Shown here piece after piece: positions 6,656 to 13,003 of a stretch of DNA of 16,490 bases (the stretch's first letter is position 1; each line of letters starts with the position of its first letter). The notes under the pieces are model-generated. The model had not been told where the DNA came from. It was given only the letters and a program-made list of their open reading frames with translations, and did not search any database. Made by a program: the position numbers and the translations under genes. This DNA comes from Bacillota bacterium. GTDB taxonomy: Bacteria > Bacillota > Bacilli > Calditerricolales > Calditerricolaceae. Where the stretch lies: the NCBI GenBank assembly GCA_017577925.1, contig PKQU01000019.1, positions 1 to 16,490 on the forward strand. The letters are read 5' to 3'.

Positions 6656-6802
6656 TTAGTTGTACACCTCGGTCAACAGGGTGTCCAACTCGGTGGGTTC
6701 AAACCCTTCGGTGTTTTGCAGCATGCGTTGCACTTCTCGATGGAGGCGATCGATTTCCTCTTCCAGACGTTTCAACACTTGCACATCGACGGTCACGGTC
6801 AT
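6656..6802 (-). CDS. 48-residue coiled-coil protein, weakly Spo0E-like
   Basis: An ATG at 6802 preceded by GGAGGGGACTG on the minus strand opens a 48-residue frame ending at TAA 6656-6658. The product is one long amphipathic helix (VLKRLEEEIDRLHREVQRMLQ), a short break (NTEGFEP) and a second helix (TELDTLLTEVYN). The ending resembles the S-Q-E-L-D-x-L-I-x-x-Y signature of Spo0E-family aspartyl-phosphate phosphatases, but the S is replaced by P/T and the loop between helices is shorter than usual, so this may be coincidence. It has its own strong promoter and converges on the terminator at 6599-6625. It could act as a small regulator of sporulation or simply be an unrelated helical protein. 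Confidence 0.6.
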   Translation of the reverse strand: MTVTVDVQVLKRLEEEIDRLHREVQRMLQNTEGFEPTELDTLLTEVYN

Positions 6803-6838
6803 CGTCAGTCCCCTCCGCATCTCATGAATTTATCGATC

Positions 6839-6867
6839 ATTCTAACAACGAATCTTTTACTTGTAAA
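6839..6867 (-). promoter_or_regulatory. Sigma-A promoter for the 48-residue protein gene
   Basis: On the minus strand TTTACA (6867-6862), 17 bases, TAGAAT (6844-6839): five of six matches in each hexamer. Initiation is expected near 6832, about 30 bases ahead of the ATG at 6802. Confidence 0.65.
6856..6867. promoter_or_regulatory. Palindrome TTTACTTGTAAA, possible operator
   Basis: TTTAC (6856-6860), TT, GTAAA (6863-6867), followed by a further GTAAA at 6871-6875. It overlaps the -35 of the minus-strand promoter, as a repressor site would. The cognate regulator is not known. Confidence 0.35.
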
Positions 6868-6881
6868 GAAGTAAAATGTGT

Positions 6882-6895
6882 TGAAAGCGTTTGCA
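6882..6895. promoter_or_regulatory. CcpA catabolite-responsive element (cre)
   Basis: TGAAAGCGTTTGCA fits the Bacillus cre consensus TGWAARCGYTWNCW at every position. It overlaps the -35 (6891-6896) of the upstream promoter of the desulfurase operon and lies about 57 bases upstream of the start expected for the divergent 48-residue gene. CcpA binding here would most simply repress the plus-strand promoter. Confidence 0.65.
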
Positions 6896-6918
6896 AATCA
6901 ACTGGTTTTTTTTAAGAT
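6891..6918 (+). promoter_or_regulatory. Upstream promoter P1 of the desulfurase-thiI operon
   Basis: TTGCAA (6891-6896), 16 bases, TAAGAT (6913-6918), in an AT-rich stretch. Its hexamers and spacer length are identical to those of P2 102 bases downstream. The cre site overlaps its -35. It would give a leader of about 130 bases before the ATG at 7057. Confidence 0.5.
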
Positions 6919-6992
6919 CCTATCGCAAAAAAATACCTTGGCATTAAACCGTGACCGCAGTCGAACGTGATCAGGGACGGCCGCCGGTTTGC

Positions 6993-7020
6993 TTGCAAGC
7001 GGGAAGAATTGTGGTAAGAT
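6993..7020 (+). promoter_or_regulatory. Proximal promoter P2 of the desulfurase-thiI operon
   Basis: TTGCAA (6993-6998), 16 bases, TAAGAT (7015-7020) with an extended -10 TG at 7012-7013. Initiation near 7027 rules out the in-frame ATG at 7030 as the start codon. The -35 lies within the perfect palindrome GCTTGCAAGC (6991-7000). Confidence 0.65.
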
Positions 7021-7056
7021 GGTGAGTGAATGTCAATAGGCAAGGGGTTTTTCACC

Positions 7057-8211
7057 ATGATCTACCTGGATCACGCCGCAACTACGCCGCCCCACCCTGA
7101 TGTGGTGAAGGCGGTTACGGAAGCGATGACACGTTTTTACGGAAATCCGTCCTCGTTGCACAAGGCGGGAGCGGAAGCGGGCCGTGTGCTCCAGCAGGCC
7201 CGCGAAGTTGCCGCGCGGGCCCTCGGCGTGAGCCCGGGGGAGATCGTGTTTACATCGAGCGGTACGGAGAGCAACAACGCGGCGCTGAAGGGCGTTGCCT
7301 TTCAGTACCGCGACCGCGGGCGGCACATCGTGACGACGATGGTGGAGCATCCCGCCGTTTACCGCGTGGCCAAACAGCTCGAGGAGCTGGGCTTTTCCGT
7401 CACGTACCTGCCCGTTGACCGAACGGGCCGCGTGTCGCCGGACGACGTGGAGCGGGCGCTGCGCGACGACACCCTTTTGGTGTCCATCATGCACGTGAAC
7501 AACGAGACGGGTTCGCTCCAGCCCATTGCCGAGATCGGCCGCCGTTTGAAGCGGTATCCCAAGGTGCTGTTTCATGTGGATGCCGTGCAGAGCTTTGGGA
7601 AGGTGCCCCTTGATCCCAAGGGCTGGGGGATTGACCTCTTGTCGCTCACGGGGCACAAGCTCCGCGGCCCGCGGGGCGTCGGCTTGCTGTACGTGCGGGA
7701 AGGGGTGACGCTGTTTCCCCTCTTGGCCGGCGGTGGGCAGGAAGGGGGCCTGCGATCGGGGACGGAAAACGTGCCCGGCATTGTTGGGATGGCCAAGGCC
7801 ATGCGCCTCATCCGCGAAGAGCAGGCGGCCAAACCCGATCATTTCGCGCGCCTCAAGCGCCGGCTCGTTGCAGGCTTGCGCGCATGGGGCGACCGCGTCC
7901 TGCTCAATTCGCCGGAGCGCGACGAAGAGGCTGCCCCCCACATCGTCAACTTCTCGGTTCCTGGAATCAAGCCCGAGGTGCTGCTGCATGCTCTGGAGGA
8001 AGAGGGCTACCTCCTGTCGACCAAGTCCGCCTGTTCCTCCAAAAAGGACGAGCCGAGCCGGGTGCTGATGGCCATGTTCGGCGACGAAGAGCGGGCGCGG
8101 ACCGGCATTCGCGTCAGCTTCGGCTACGAGACCACCGAACGGGACGTGGACGGTTTTCTGGCGGCGCTCGAGAAGCGCCTGTCTGAACTTCTCGCGTGGA
8201 TGAAGGGGTGA
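7057..8211 (+). CDS. nifZ: Cysteine desulfurase, NifS/IscS family (NifZ-type partner of ThiI)
   Basis: 384 residues, a PLP enzyme that takes sulfur from L-cysteine as an enzyme persulfide. Visible: IYLDHAATTP at the start, TSGTESNNAAL (PLP phosphate contact, about 67-77), EHPA with H98, NNETG (148-152), HVDAVQSFGK with D175 and Q178, the PLP lysine K201 in SLTGHKLRGPRGVG, RSGTENVPG (234-241), and the mobile loop STKSACSSKK with sulfur-carrying C326. The ATG at 7057 has AAGGGG (7042-7047) 9 bases before it. The gene ends 3 bases before the thiI ATG, so the two are surely co-transcribed. In B. subtilis the thiI-adjacent desulfurase NifZ donates sulfur to ThiI for tRNA 4-thiouridine. The same role is inferred here from context; general Fe-S supply cannot be excluded. 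Confidence 0.92.
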   Translation: MIYLDHAATTPPHPDVVKAVTEAMTRFYGNPSSLHKAGAEAGRVLQQAREVAARALGVSPGEIVFTSSGTESNNAALKGVAFQYRDRGRHIVTTMVEHPAVYRVAKQLEELGFSVTYLPVDRTGRVSPDDVERALRDDTLLVSIMHVNNETGSLQPIAEIGRRLKRYPKVLFHVDAVQSFGKVPLDPKGWGIDLLSLTGHKLRGPRGVGLLYVREGVTLFPLLAGGGQEGGLRSGTENVPGIVGMAKAMRLIREEQAAKPDHFARLKRRLVAGLRAWGDRVLLNSPERDEEAAPHIVNFSVPGIKPEVLLHALEEEGYLLSTKSACSSKKDEPSRVLMAMFGDEERARTGIRVSFGYETTERDVDGFLAALEKRLSELLAWMKG

Positions 8212-8214
8212 CCC

Positions 8215-9414
8215 ATGCGGTACGACGTCGTTCTGCTGCGGTACGGAGAACTGGCGCTAAAGGGAAAAAACCGCGGCCAATTTGAACACCGCCTGCTGGC
8301 CAACGTGCGGCAGGCGCTGGCCGATTTTCCGGGTCTGCGTGTGCGCCGGGCCTACGGCCGCCTGCTGGTGGAGCTGGGCGATGTGCCCTTCGCCGAGGTG
8401 GCGGAGCGCCTGGAGCGCGTTTTCGGGCTGGTCTCCTTCAGCCCCGCGGTGCGCACGCCGCTCGAACTGGCGGCCATCCAGGAGGCGGCGTTGGCGCTGA
8501 TGCGCTCCCTTTCGCCCGCGCCGCGGACGTTTAAGGTGGCGGCCCGGCGGAGCGTGAAAAACTTCCCGCACACCTCGCACGAGCTGAACCACCTCGTCGG
8601 CGCCCACGTGCTGCGCAACACGGAGAACCTGACCGTCGACGTGCACGAGCCCGACGTGGAGCTGGCGGTGGAAGTGCGCCCGGAGGGGGCGTTTTTGTAC
8701 GTCGAGTCGCGGCCCGGCCCCGGCGGGCTCCCCGTGGGCGTCAGCGGGAAGGTGCTCCTGTTGCTTTCCGGCGGCATCGACAGCCCCGTGGCCGGCTGGC
8801 GCATGCTGAAGCGCGGGGTGACGCTGGAGGCGATCCACTTTCACAGCTACCCGTTCACCAGCGAGCAGGCCCTGGAGAAGGTGCGCGACCTGGCGCGGGT
8901 GCTATCGCGCTACGGTGGACCGATCCGGCTGCACGTGGTGCCCTTTACGGAGATCCAGACGCGGATTCGCCAGCACGTGCCCGAGGCCTACGGCATCACG
9001 ATCATGCGCCGGTTTATGATGCGCATCGCCCAGGGAATCGCCGAAAAGCGCCGCGCCCTCGCCCTGGCTACCGGCGAGAGCCTCGGCCAGGTGGCCAGCC
9101 AGACGCTGGAGAGCCTCAACACGATCAACCGCGTCGTCACCATCCCCGTCCTGCGCCCCCTCGTGGGCATGGACAAGGCTGAGATCATGGAGACGGCCAA
9201 GGCCATCGGCACCTACGAGATTTCCATCCGCCCCTACGAAGACTGCTGCACGATCTTCGTGCCGAAAAATCCCAAAACCAAGCCCGATCCCGAGGAGGCG
9301 GCCGAGCTGGAGCAGGCGCTGCCCGTCGATGAGCTGGTGGCCGACGCCATTGCCCGCACGGAGATGGAGACGCTGGACTGGCGCGCGCGCGACGAGATTG
9401 CCGATCTGCTGTAA
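8215..9414 (+). CDS. thiI: tRNA 4-thiouridine synthetase ThiI (no rhodanese domain)
   Basis: 399 residues, the normal length for Firmicutes ThiI. The N-terminal ferredoxin-like region (LLRYGELALKGKNRGQFE, 7-24) and THUMP domain (about 60-165, RRSVKNFPHTS at 111-121) bind tRNA. The PP-loop SGGIDS (185-190) within LLLLSGGIDSPVAGW activates uridine 8 with ATP. It ends soon after the ENCxxIF-like EDCCTIFVP segment and lacks the C-terminal rhodanese domain of the E. coli protein, so persulfide must come straight from the desulfurase to a conserved cysteine; C in EDCC is a candidate. Start ATG 8215 with AAGGGGTGA just upstream inside the preceding gene's end. Thiamin thiazole sulfur transfer is a second role known in enteric bacteria and unproven for this type. 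Confidence 0.95.
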   Translation: MRYDVVLLRYGELALKGKNRGQFEHRLLANVRQALADFPGLRVRRAYGRLLVELGDVPFAEVAERLERVFGLVSFSPAVRTPLELAAIQEAALALMRSLSPAPRTFKVAARRSVKNFPHTSHELNHLVGAHVLRNTENLTVDVHEPDVELAVEVRPEGAFLYVESRPGPGGLPVGVSGKVLLLLSGGIDSPVAGWRMLKRGVTLEAIHFHSYPFTSEQALEKVRDLARVLSRYGGPIRLHVVPFTEIQTRIRQHVPEAYGITIMRRFMMRIAQGIAEKRRALALATGESLGQVASQTLESLNTINRVVTIPVLRPLVGMDKAEIMETAKAIGTYEISIRPYEDCCTIFVPKNPKTKPDPEEAAELEQALPVDELVADAIARTEMETLDWRARDEIADLL

Positions 9415-9441
9415 CCAAACACCCGGGGAGGAGTGGGGGCC

Positions 9442-10236
9442 ATGTTGGTGCGCTACGAGCACAATGGCAAGGTGCGGTACGGCTGGATGGTGGACGACAA
9501 GGTGCGCATGGTGGTTGGCGACGTCTTCTACGCCGAGGGGGGGCGGCCCTACATCCCGGGCAAGGAGCTTCCCGTATCGGAGGTTCGTCTTTTGGCCCCG
9601 TGCGAGCCGAGCAAGGTAGTGTGCATCGGCGTCAACTATGTCGACCACGCCAAGGAGATGGGACGCGAGCTGCCCAAAGAGCCGCTCATGTTTCTTAAGC
9701 CCTCGACCGCGGTCATCGGGCCGAATGAGCCGATTGTTTACCCGCGGCTGAGCCAGAATGTGCACCACGAGGCCGAGCTGGCCGTGGTGATCAAAAAACG
9801 AGCCCGCCACGTGAAGGCGGCCGAAGCGAAGGAGTATATCCTCGGCTACACCTGCGCCGTCGACGTGACGGCCCGTGACCTGCAGTTTGCCGATGGGCAG
9901 TGGACGCGGGGCAAATCCTTCGACACCTTTTGCCCGCTGGGACCTGGCATTGTGCCCGCCGCCCAACTGGATCCGATGAATCTGGCCATTCGCCTGACGG
10001 TGAACGGCGAGGTGCGCCAGGAAGGGAACACGGCGCAGATGGTGTTTAATGTCTACCAGCTGATCGAGGCGGTGACGGCGGTGATGACGCTCCTGCCGGG
10101 CGATGTTATCTTGACCGGAACGCCGCCGGGCGTGGGCCCCATCAAACCGGGCGATGTCGTGTCGGTGACGATCGACGGCATTGGAACACTGACCAACCCG
10201 GTGGTGGCCGAAGGGGAGAAGACGGCAAGCGCGTGA
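9442..10236 (+). CDS. Fumarylacetoacetate hydrolase (FAH) family protein
   Basis: 264 residues: a short N-terminal domain (1-55), then the FAH beta-roll fold. Characteristic segments are CIGVNYVDHAKEMG (61-74), LMFLKPSTAVIGP (82-94), the metal-binding HHEAELAVVI with E110 and E112, YTCAVDVTARDLQ with D141, KSFDTFCPLGP (K158), and LLPGDVILTGTPPGVG near the end. Family members include acylpyruvases, oxaloacetate decarboxylases and 5-oxopent-3-ene-tricarboxylate decarboxylases; the substrate is not deducible. The ATG at 9442 follows GGGGAGGAG (9425-9433) at good distance. A gap of only 27 bases after thiI and a strong terminator behind it place it as the last gene of the desulfurase-thiI operon, although no functional link to tRNA thiolation is obvious. 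A metabolite-repair or housekeeping role is possible. Confidence 0.88.
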   Translation: MLVRYEHNGKVRYGWMVDDKVRMVVGDVFYAEGGRPYIPGKELPVSEVRLLAPCEPSKVVCIGVNYVDHAKEMGRELPKEPLMFLKPSTAVIGPNEPIVYPRLSQNVHHEAELAVVIKKRARHVKAAEAKEYILGYTCAVDVTARDLQFADGQWTRGKSFDTFCPLGPGIVPAAQLDPMNLAIRLTVNGEVRQEGNTAQMVFNVYQLIEAVTAVMTLLPGDVILTGTPPGVGPIKPGDVVSVTIDGIGTLTNPVVAEGEKTASA

Positions 10237-10262
10237 CGGGTATCCTTTCGTGGGTGTGGAGG

Positions 10263-10303
10263 AAAGCGCCTCCCCCGTTGGCTCGGGGGAGGCGCTTTCG
10301 TTT
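10263..10303 (+). terminator. Very strong intrinsic terminator ending the desulfurase-thiI-FAH operon
   Basis: A perfect 15-bp stem, AAAGCGCCTCCCCCG (10263-10277) and CGGGGGAGGCGCTTT (10284-10298), with loop TTGGCT, followed by TTTCGTTT. The flanking A and T runs would allow termination in both directions. Confidence 0.9.
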
Positions 10304-10444
10304 GTGTGCACAAGGCGTCGGAAGGTGGCAACGCATGACCCACCGGGCTGGCGAATAGGAGTGGTAGGGACAGGGCTGTGCGTCCCGAACGCCTTCTGGT
10401 GTCGTCTGCGCTTTGTGGGAAGTAAGGTGTCGGAGGGGAACCGT

Positions 10445-11113
10445 GTGGCGCTTGAGGAAGGGCTGGCGCTCGTCAACATCCTGCTCATCGACATCGTGCT
10501 GAGCGGTGACAACGCTGTGGTGATCGGCATGGCCTGCCGCCATCTCCCCGCCGGCCAGCGCCGTTTGGCCGTGTGGTGGGGGTGTGCCGGTGCGGTGGTG
10601 TTACGCGTGACCTTGACAGTGGTGGCCACCTTTTTGCTGCGCATCCCCCTGCTTTCCGCCGTGGGCGGTGTGATGCTATTATGGTTGGCGAAAACGCTCG
10701 TCGTTGAACAAGACGACGAGCCCGATCCCCGTTTGGACGGCGGGCGGTCGCTGGGTGCGGCGGTCAAGACGATCGTTGTGGCCGACTTTGTGATGAGCTT
10801 GGACAATGTGTTGGCGATTGCCGGGGCGGCGCATGGCGAGGTGTGGCTGATCCTGATTGGCCTTGGCTTGAGCATTCCCCTGCTCATGTGGGGCAGCACC
10901 GTCGTGGCGCGGTGGATGAACCGCTATCCCCTGTTGGTTGTGCTGGGCGCATCCGTGCTGGTGTATACCGCGGTGGACATGATCGTGCACGACGCCTGGG
11001 TGTCGCGGTGGATGGGGGCGTATCGGGAGCTGGGGCATCGGGTCCTGCCCCTTTTGGCAGCGGTGGCCATGTTTTGGGTGGCTCGATGGCTGCGCACCCG
11101 GCCGAGTTGGTGA
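10445..11113 (+). CDS. TerC family integral membrane protein (YjbE type)
   Basis: 222 residues, highly hydrophobic, with about six to seven spans. Two family motifs carry buried acidic residues: IDIVLSGDNAVVIGMA (about 15-30) and VVADFVMSLDNVLAIAG, each giving the D-x8-D-N pattern of TerC proteins. Members of this family (TerC, Alx, YkoY, YjbE) are linked to manganese export and metal loading of secreted enzymes. The GTG at 10445 is chosen because GGAGGGG (10432-10438) lies 6 bases upstream; an open frame extends back to 10250 but would read through the terminator at 10263-10298. The 146-base gap upstream (10299-10444) showed no clear promoter and no clear yybP-ykoY (Mn) riboswitch to me. It could be monocistronic; the YkoP-like gene starts 77 bases downstream. 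Confidence 0.85.
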   Translation: MALEEGLALVNILLIDIVLSGDNAVVIGMACRHLPAGQRRLAVWWGCAGAVVLRVTLTVVATFLLRIPLLSAVGGVMLLWLAKTLVVEQDDEPDPRLDGGRSLGAAVKTIVVADFVMSLDNVLAIAGAAHGEVWLILIGLGLSIPLLMWGSTVVARWMNRYPLLVVLGASVLVYTAVDMIVHDAWVSRWMGAYRELGHRVLPLLAAVAMFWVARWLRTRPSW

Positions 11114-11190
11114 TCGACGGGCATGGGCGGGGCGCGGGGTGTAAATACTAGGAGATGGGGGTATGATGATCGAAGAAAGGGTTGACGGGG

Positions 11191-11745
11191 ATGAACGGTG
11201 GACTGCTGGCCGCTTGGCGGTGGTGGGATGCCGTTTACCAGCGATGTACCCGTCTCGAGTACGTGAAAAAAGGGGATAACCTGTTTCGCGTTGTCCTGCT
11301 GAGGTATCACGGGGATCCGCTCACGACACGGGATGGCGTGCGCATTCAACCGGGCGACTGGATTTTGAAGTTGCATCTTCACAACCTGCGGTTGGCTGAA
11401 ATGCTGCGGCATGCCGCGCCGGGCACCCAGCTGGGGATTCCGGTCCTGCGGGAGATCCGCCGCTCGCTGCCCGGTCTGGCCCGTTACGTGGCCAACCATC
11501 CGCGACGCGCCGAGATCAAGGGCCTGATGGGAACCACCTTCCTGTACCGCGGGGCGGAACGCTTGGGGTTTGACGTGTGCGATGTTCCGCCGACTTTGTA
11601 TTTCCGGTATAAAAATTATTACCTGAAAGGCTTGCTCTGGCTCATGCATCCATCGGGCGCCAAGCGATTGGCGGAGAAACGCGACTTTCTGATCACGCGT
11701 CGGGTATACATTTCGACGGCTGAGCTCTTGCGGCGATACCTTTGA
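11191..11745 (+). CDS. ykoP: YkoP-like protein of unknown function
   Basis: 184 residues, soluble, basic. It resembles B. subtilis YkoP as I recall it: an N-terminal W-D-x-x-Y-x-x-x-T-R-L-x-Y-V segment, LFRVVLLRYHG, the central IQPGDWILKLHLHNLRL (51-67), EIRRSLPGLARYV and IKGLMGTTFLYRGAERLGFDV. No catalytic motif is known for the family; the R-x-G-D-W..LHLHN core recurs in homologues, which often sit beside a glycosyltransferase or polysaccharide deacetylase. Here a YkoN-like glycosyltransferase follows by 24 bases, as in the B. subtilis yko cluster, so a shared envelope or glycolipid task is inferred. The ATG at 11191 is preceded by GAAAGGG (11175-11181). TATGAT at 11162-11167 could be a -10, with a poor -35. 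Confidence 0.65.
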   Translation: MNGGLLAAWRWWDAVYQRCTRLEYVKKGDNLFRVVLLRYHGDPLTTRDGVRIQPGDWILKLHLHNLRLAEMLRHAAPGTQLGIPVLREIRRSLPGLARYVANHPRRAEIKGLMGTTFLYRGAERLGFDVCDVPPTLYFRYKNYYLKGLLWLMHPSGAKRLAEKRDFLITRRVYISTAELLRRYL

Positions 11746-11769
11746 CGCGTAAAGGGGTTCGGGTAGGCG

Positions 11770-12936
11770 ATGACCGATGCGGTTCGCATTCTCATCCTCT
11801 CGGAATCGATCGCGGGAGAAGGGCACAGCCGGGCCGCACGCTCACTGGCGGCTGCCATTCAGGAACTGATGCCCACGGCCCGGGTTCGCGTGGTCAATGC
11901 CCTGTCGTACGTCAGCCCGCGGTTGGAAAACCTGACGCGCGTGGTGTACCGGCAAACCCTGCAGTCGGCCCCACGCTTGTGGGGATGGGCCTACGAGATG
12001 GAACGCCCCTTGAGCTCGCTGATGAAGGAACGACTGGGGCGTGTGGTGGCCGCGCGGCTCAAGCCCCTACTCGAACAGGAACGGCCGGACTTGATCGTCT
12101 GCACCCATGCCTTTGCCATCGGGGCCGTGGTGCACCTGCGGCGGCTTATGGGGTTGTCCTGTCGAATTGGGGCGGTGATCACGGACTTTGACATCAACGG
12201 GTTCTGGGTTCACGAGGATGTGGATTTTTACCTGGTCAGCGGAGCCGTCCAGCGTGAGAAGCTGGTGCGCGATTTCGGAATCCCGGCCGAGCGCATTTTT
12301 CCGACCGGCATCCCGATTGATCCGCGGTTTGGCGAGGTGGCCGATCTGCCTGACCGCGGCCAGTTGCGACGGGCCTTGGGATTGGCGGAAGAGCGCTTCA
12401 CCCTGCTGTTGGCGGGCGGGGGAATGGGCATCGGGCCGTTCCATGCATTGCTTGAGCAGTTGGCCCAGCGGATCGACGCGCCGCTGCAGGTTCTCGTCGT
12501 CACCGGGTACAACCGGGCGTTGTACGACGAATTGACGCCCCTGGTCCGGAGCTACCGCCATCGCCTGGTGGTCTTCCCCTACGTGCACAACATGCACGAG
12601 CTGATGGCCGCCTCCGACGTGATGATCACCAAACCGGGCGGCTTGACGACGTCGGAAGCCCTCGCCCTCGGCCTGCCCTTGGTGCTCTTGGAGGCGTTCC
12701 CTGGGCAGGAAACGCGCAACCGTTTGTTTCTCGTCGAGCACGGGGCCGCGCTGGCTTGCGAAACGGTAGAGGAGGCGGTGGCAACGGTACAGGCGTTAGT
12801 GGCCGACCCCAAGCGGCTGGCCGCTCTGCGCGAAGGGGCCCGACGGCTGGGCAATCCCCACTCGTCACGGGATGCAGCGCGCATTGCGCTCAATCACCTT
12901 CCTGTGCCACAAGTTGTCGAGCAGCCCTCCCGGTAA
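11770..12936 (+). CDS. ykoN: GT28-type glycosyltransferase, MGDG synthase/YkoN-like
   Basis: 388 residues with the two-domain GT-B fold of family 28 (MurG, UgtP and plant MGDG synthase). The N-terminal half has the lipid-acceptor loop SIAGEGHSRAARSLAAAI (13-30) and VITDFDINGFWVHEDVDFY; the linker is RIFPTGIPIDPRF; the C-terminal half has LLLAGGGMGIG, FPYVHNMHELMAASDVMITK and the nucleotide-sugar site KPGGLTTSEALALGLPLVL followed by PGQETRN. These enzymes add a hexose from a UDP-sugar to diacylglycerol or a similar lipid on the inner face of the membrane. UgtP or YkoN function cannot be separated by eye, but pairing with the YkoP-like gene favours YkoN. The ATG at 11770 has AAAGGGG (11751-11757) somewhat far upstream and GGTAGG nearer. 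It forms an operon with the gene before it. Confidence 0.82.
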   Translation: MTDAVRILILSESIAGEGHSRAARSLAAAIQELMPTARVRVVNALSYVSPRLENLTRVVYRQTLQSAPRLWGWAYEMERPLSSLMKERLGRVVAARLKPLLEQERPDLIVCTHAFAIGAVVHLRRLMGLSCRIGAVITDFDINGFWVHEDVDFYLVSGAVQREKLVRDFGIPAERIFPTGIPIDPRFGEVADLPDRGQLRRALGLAEERFTLLLAGGGMGIGPFHALLEQLAQRIDAPLQVLVVTGYNRALYDELTPLVRSYRHRLVVFPYVHNMHELMAASDVMITKPGGLTTSEALALGLPLVLLEAFPGQETRNRLFLVEHGAALACETVEEAVATVQALVADPKRLAALREGARRLGNPHSSRDAARIALNHLPVPQVVEQPSR

Positions 12937-12950
12937 TGGCGAAGGCAGGA

Positions 12951-13000
12951 CTTCCCTCTCTCGATGTGGAAAAGAAAGAGCGAACGCCAAGGGAGGGAAG
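12951..13000 (+). promoter_or_regulatory. Inverted repeat covering the ribosome binding site of the M24 peptidase gene
   Basis: CTTCCCTC (12951-12958) is perfectly complementary to GAGGGAAG (12993-13000), which contains most of the GGGAGGG ribosome binding site (12991-12997) of the next gene. The 34-base loop is purine-rich. In the mRNA the pairing would hide the site, so translation may depend on temperature, a ligand or translation of the gene upstream. Confidence 0.4.
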
Positions 13001-13003
13001 CCG

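Noticed and set aside
10250..10444. N-terminal extension of the TerC gene back to 10250
   Set aside because: It would read through the 15-bp terminator at 10263-10298, and a good ribosome binding site lies directly before GTG 10445.
10299..10444. yybP-ykoY manganese riboswitch upstream of the TerC gene
   Set aside because: The conserved GGGGAGUAGC-type core and paired arms of that class could not be found; only loosely similar GGAGTGGTAGGG is present.
8902..10899. 665-codon minus-strand open frame opposite thiI, the FAH gene and terC
   Set aside because: It crosses three well-supported plus-strand genes and a perfect terminator; the translation shows no family resemblance.
12872..13003. Longer N-terminus for the M24 peptidase
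   Set aside because: It overlaps the end of the glycosyltransferase gene and lacks a ribosome binding site, whereas ATG 13004 has GGGAGGG at proper spacing.
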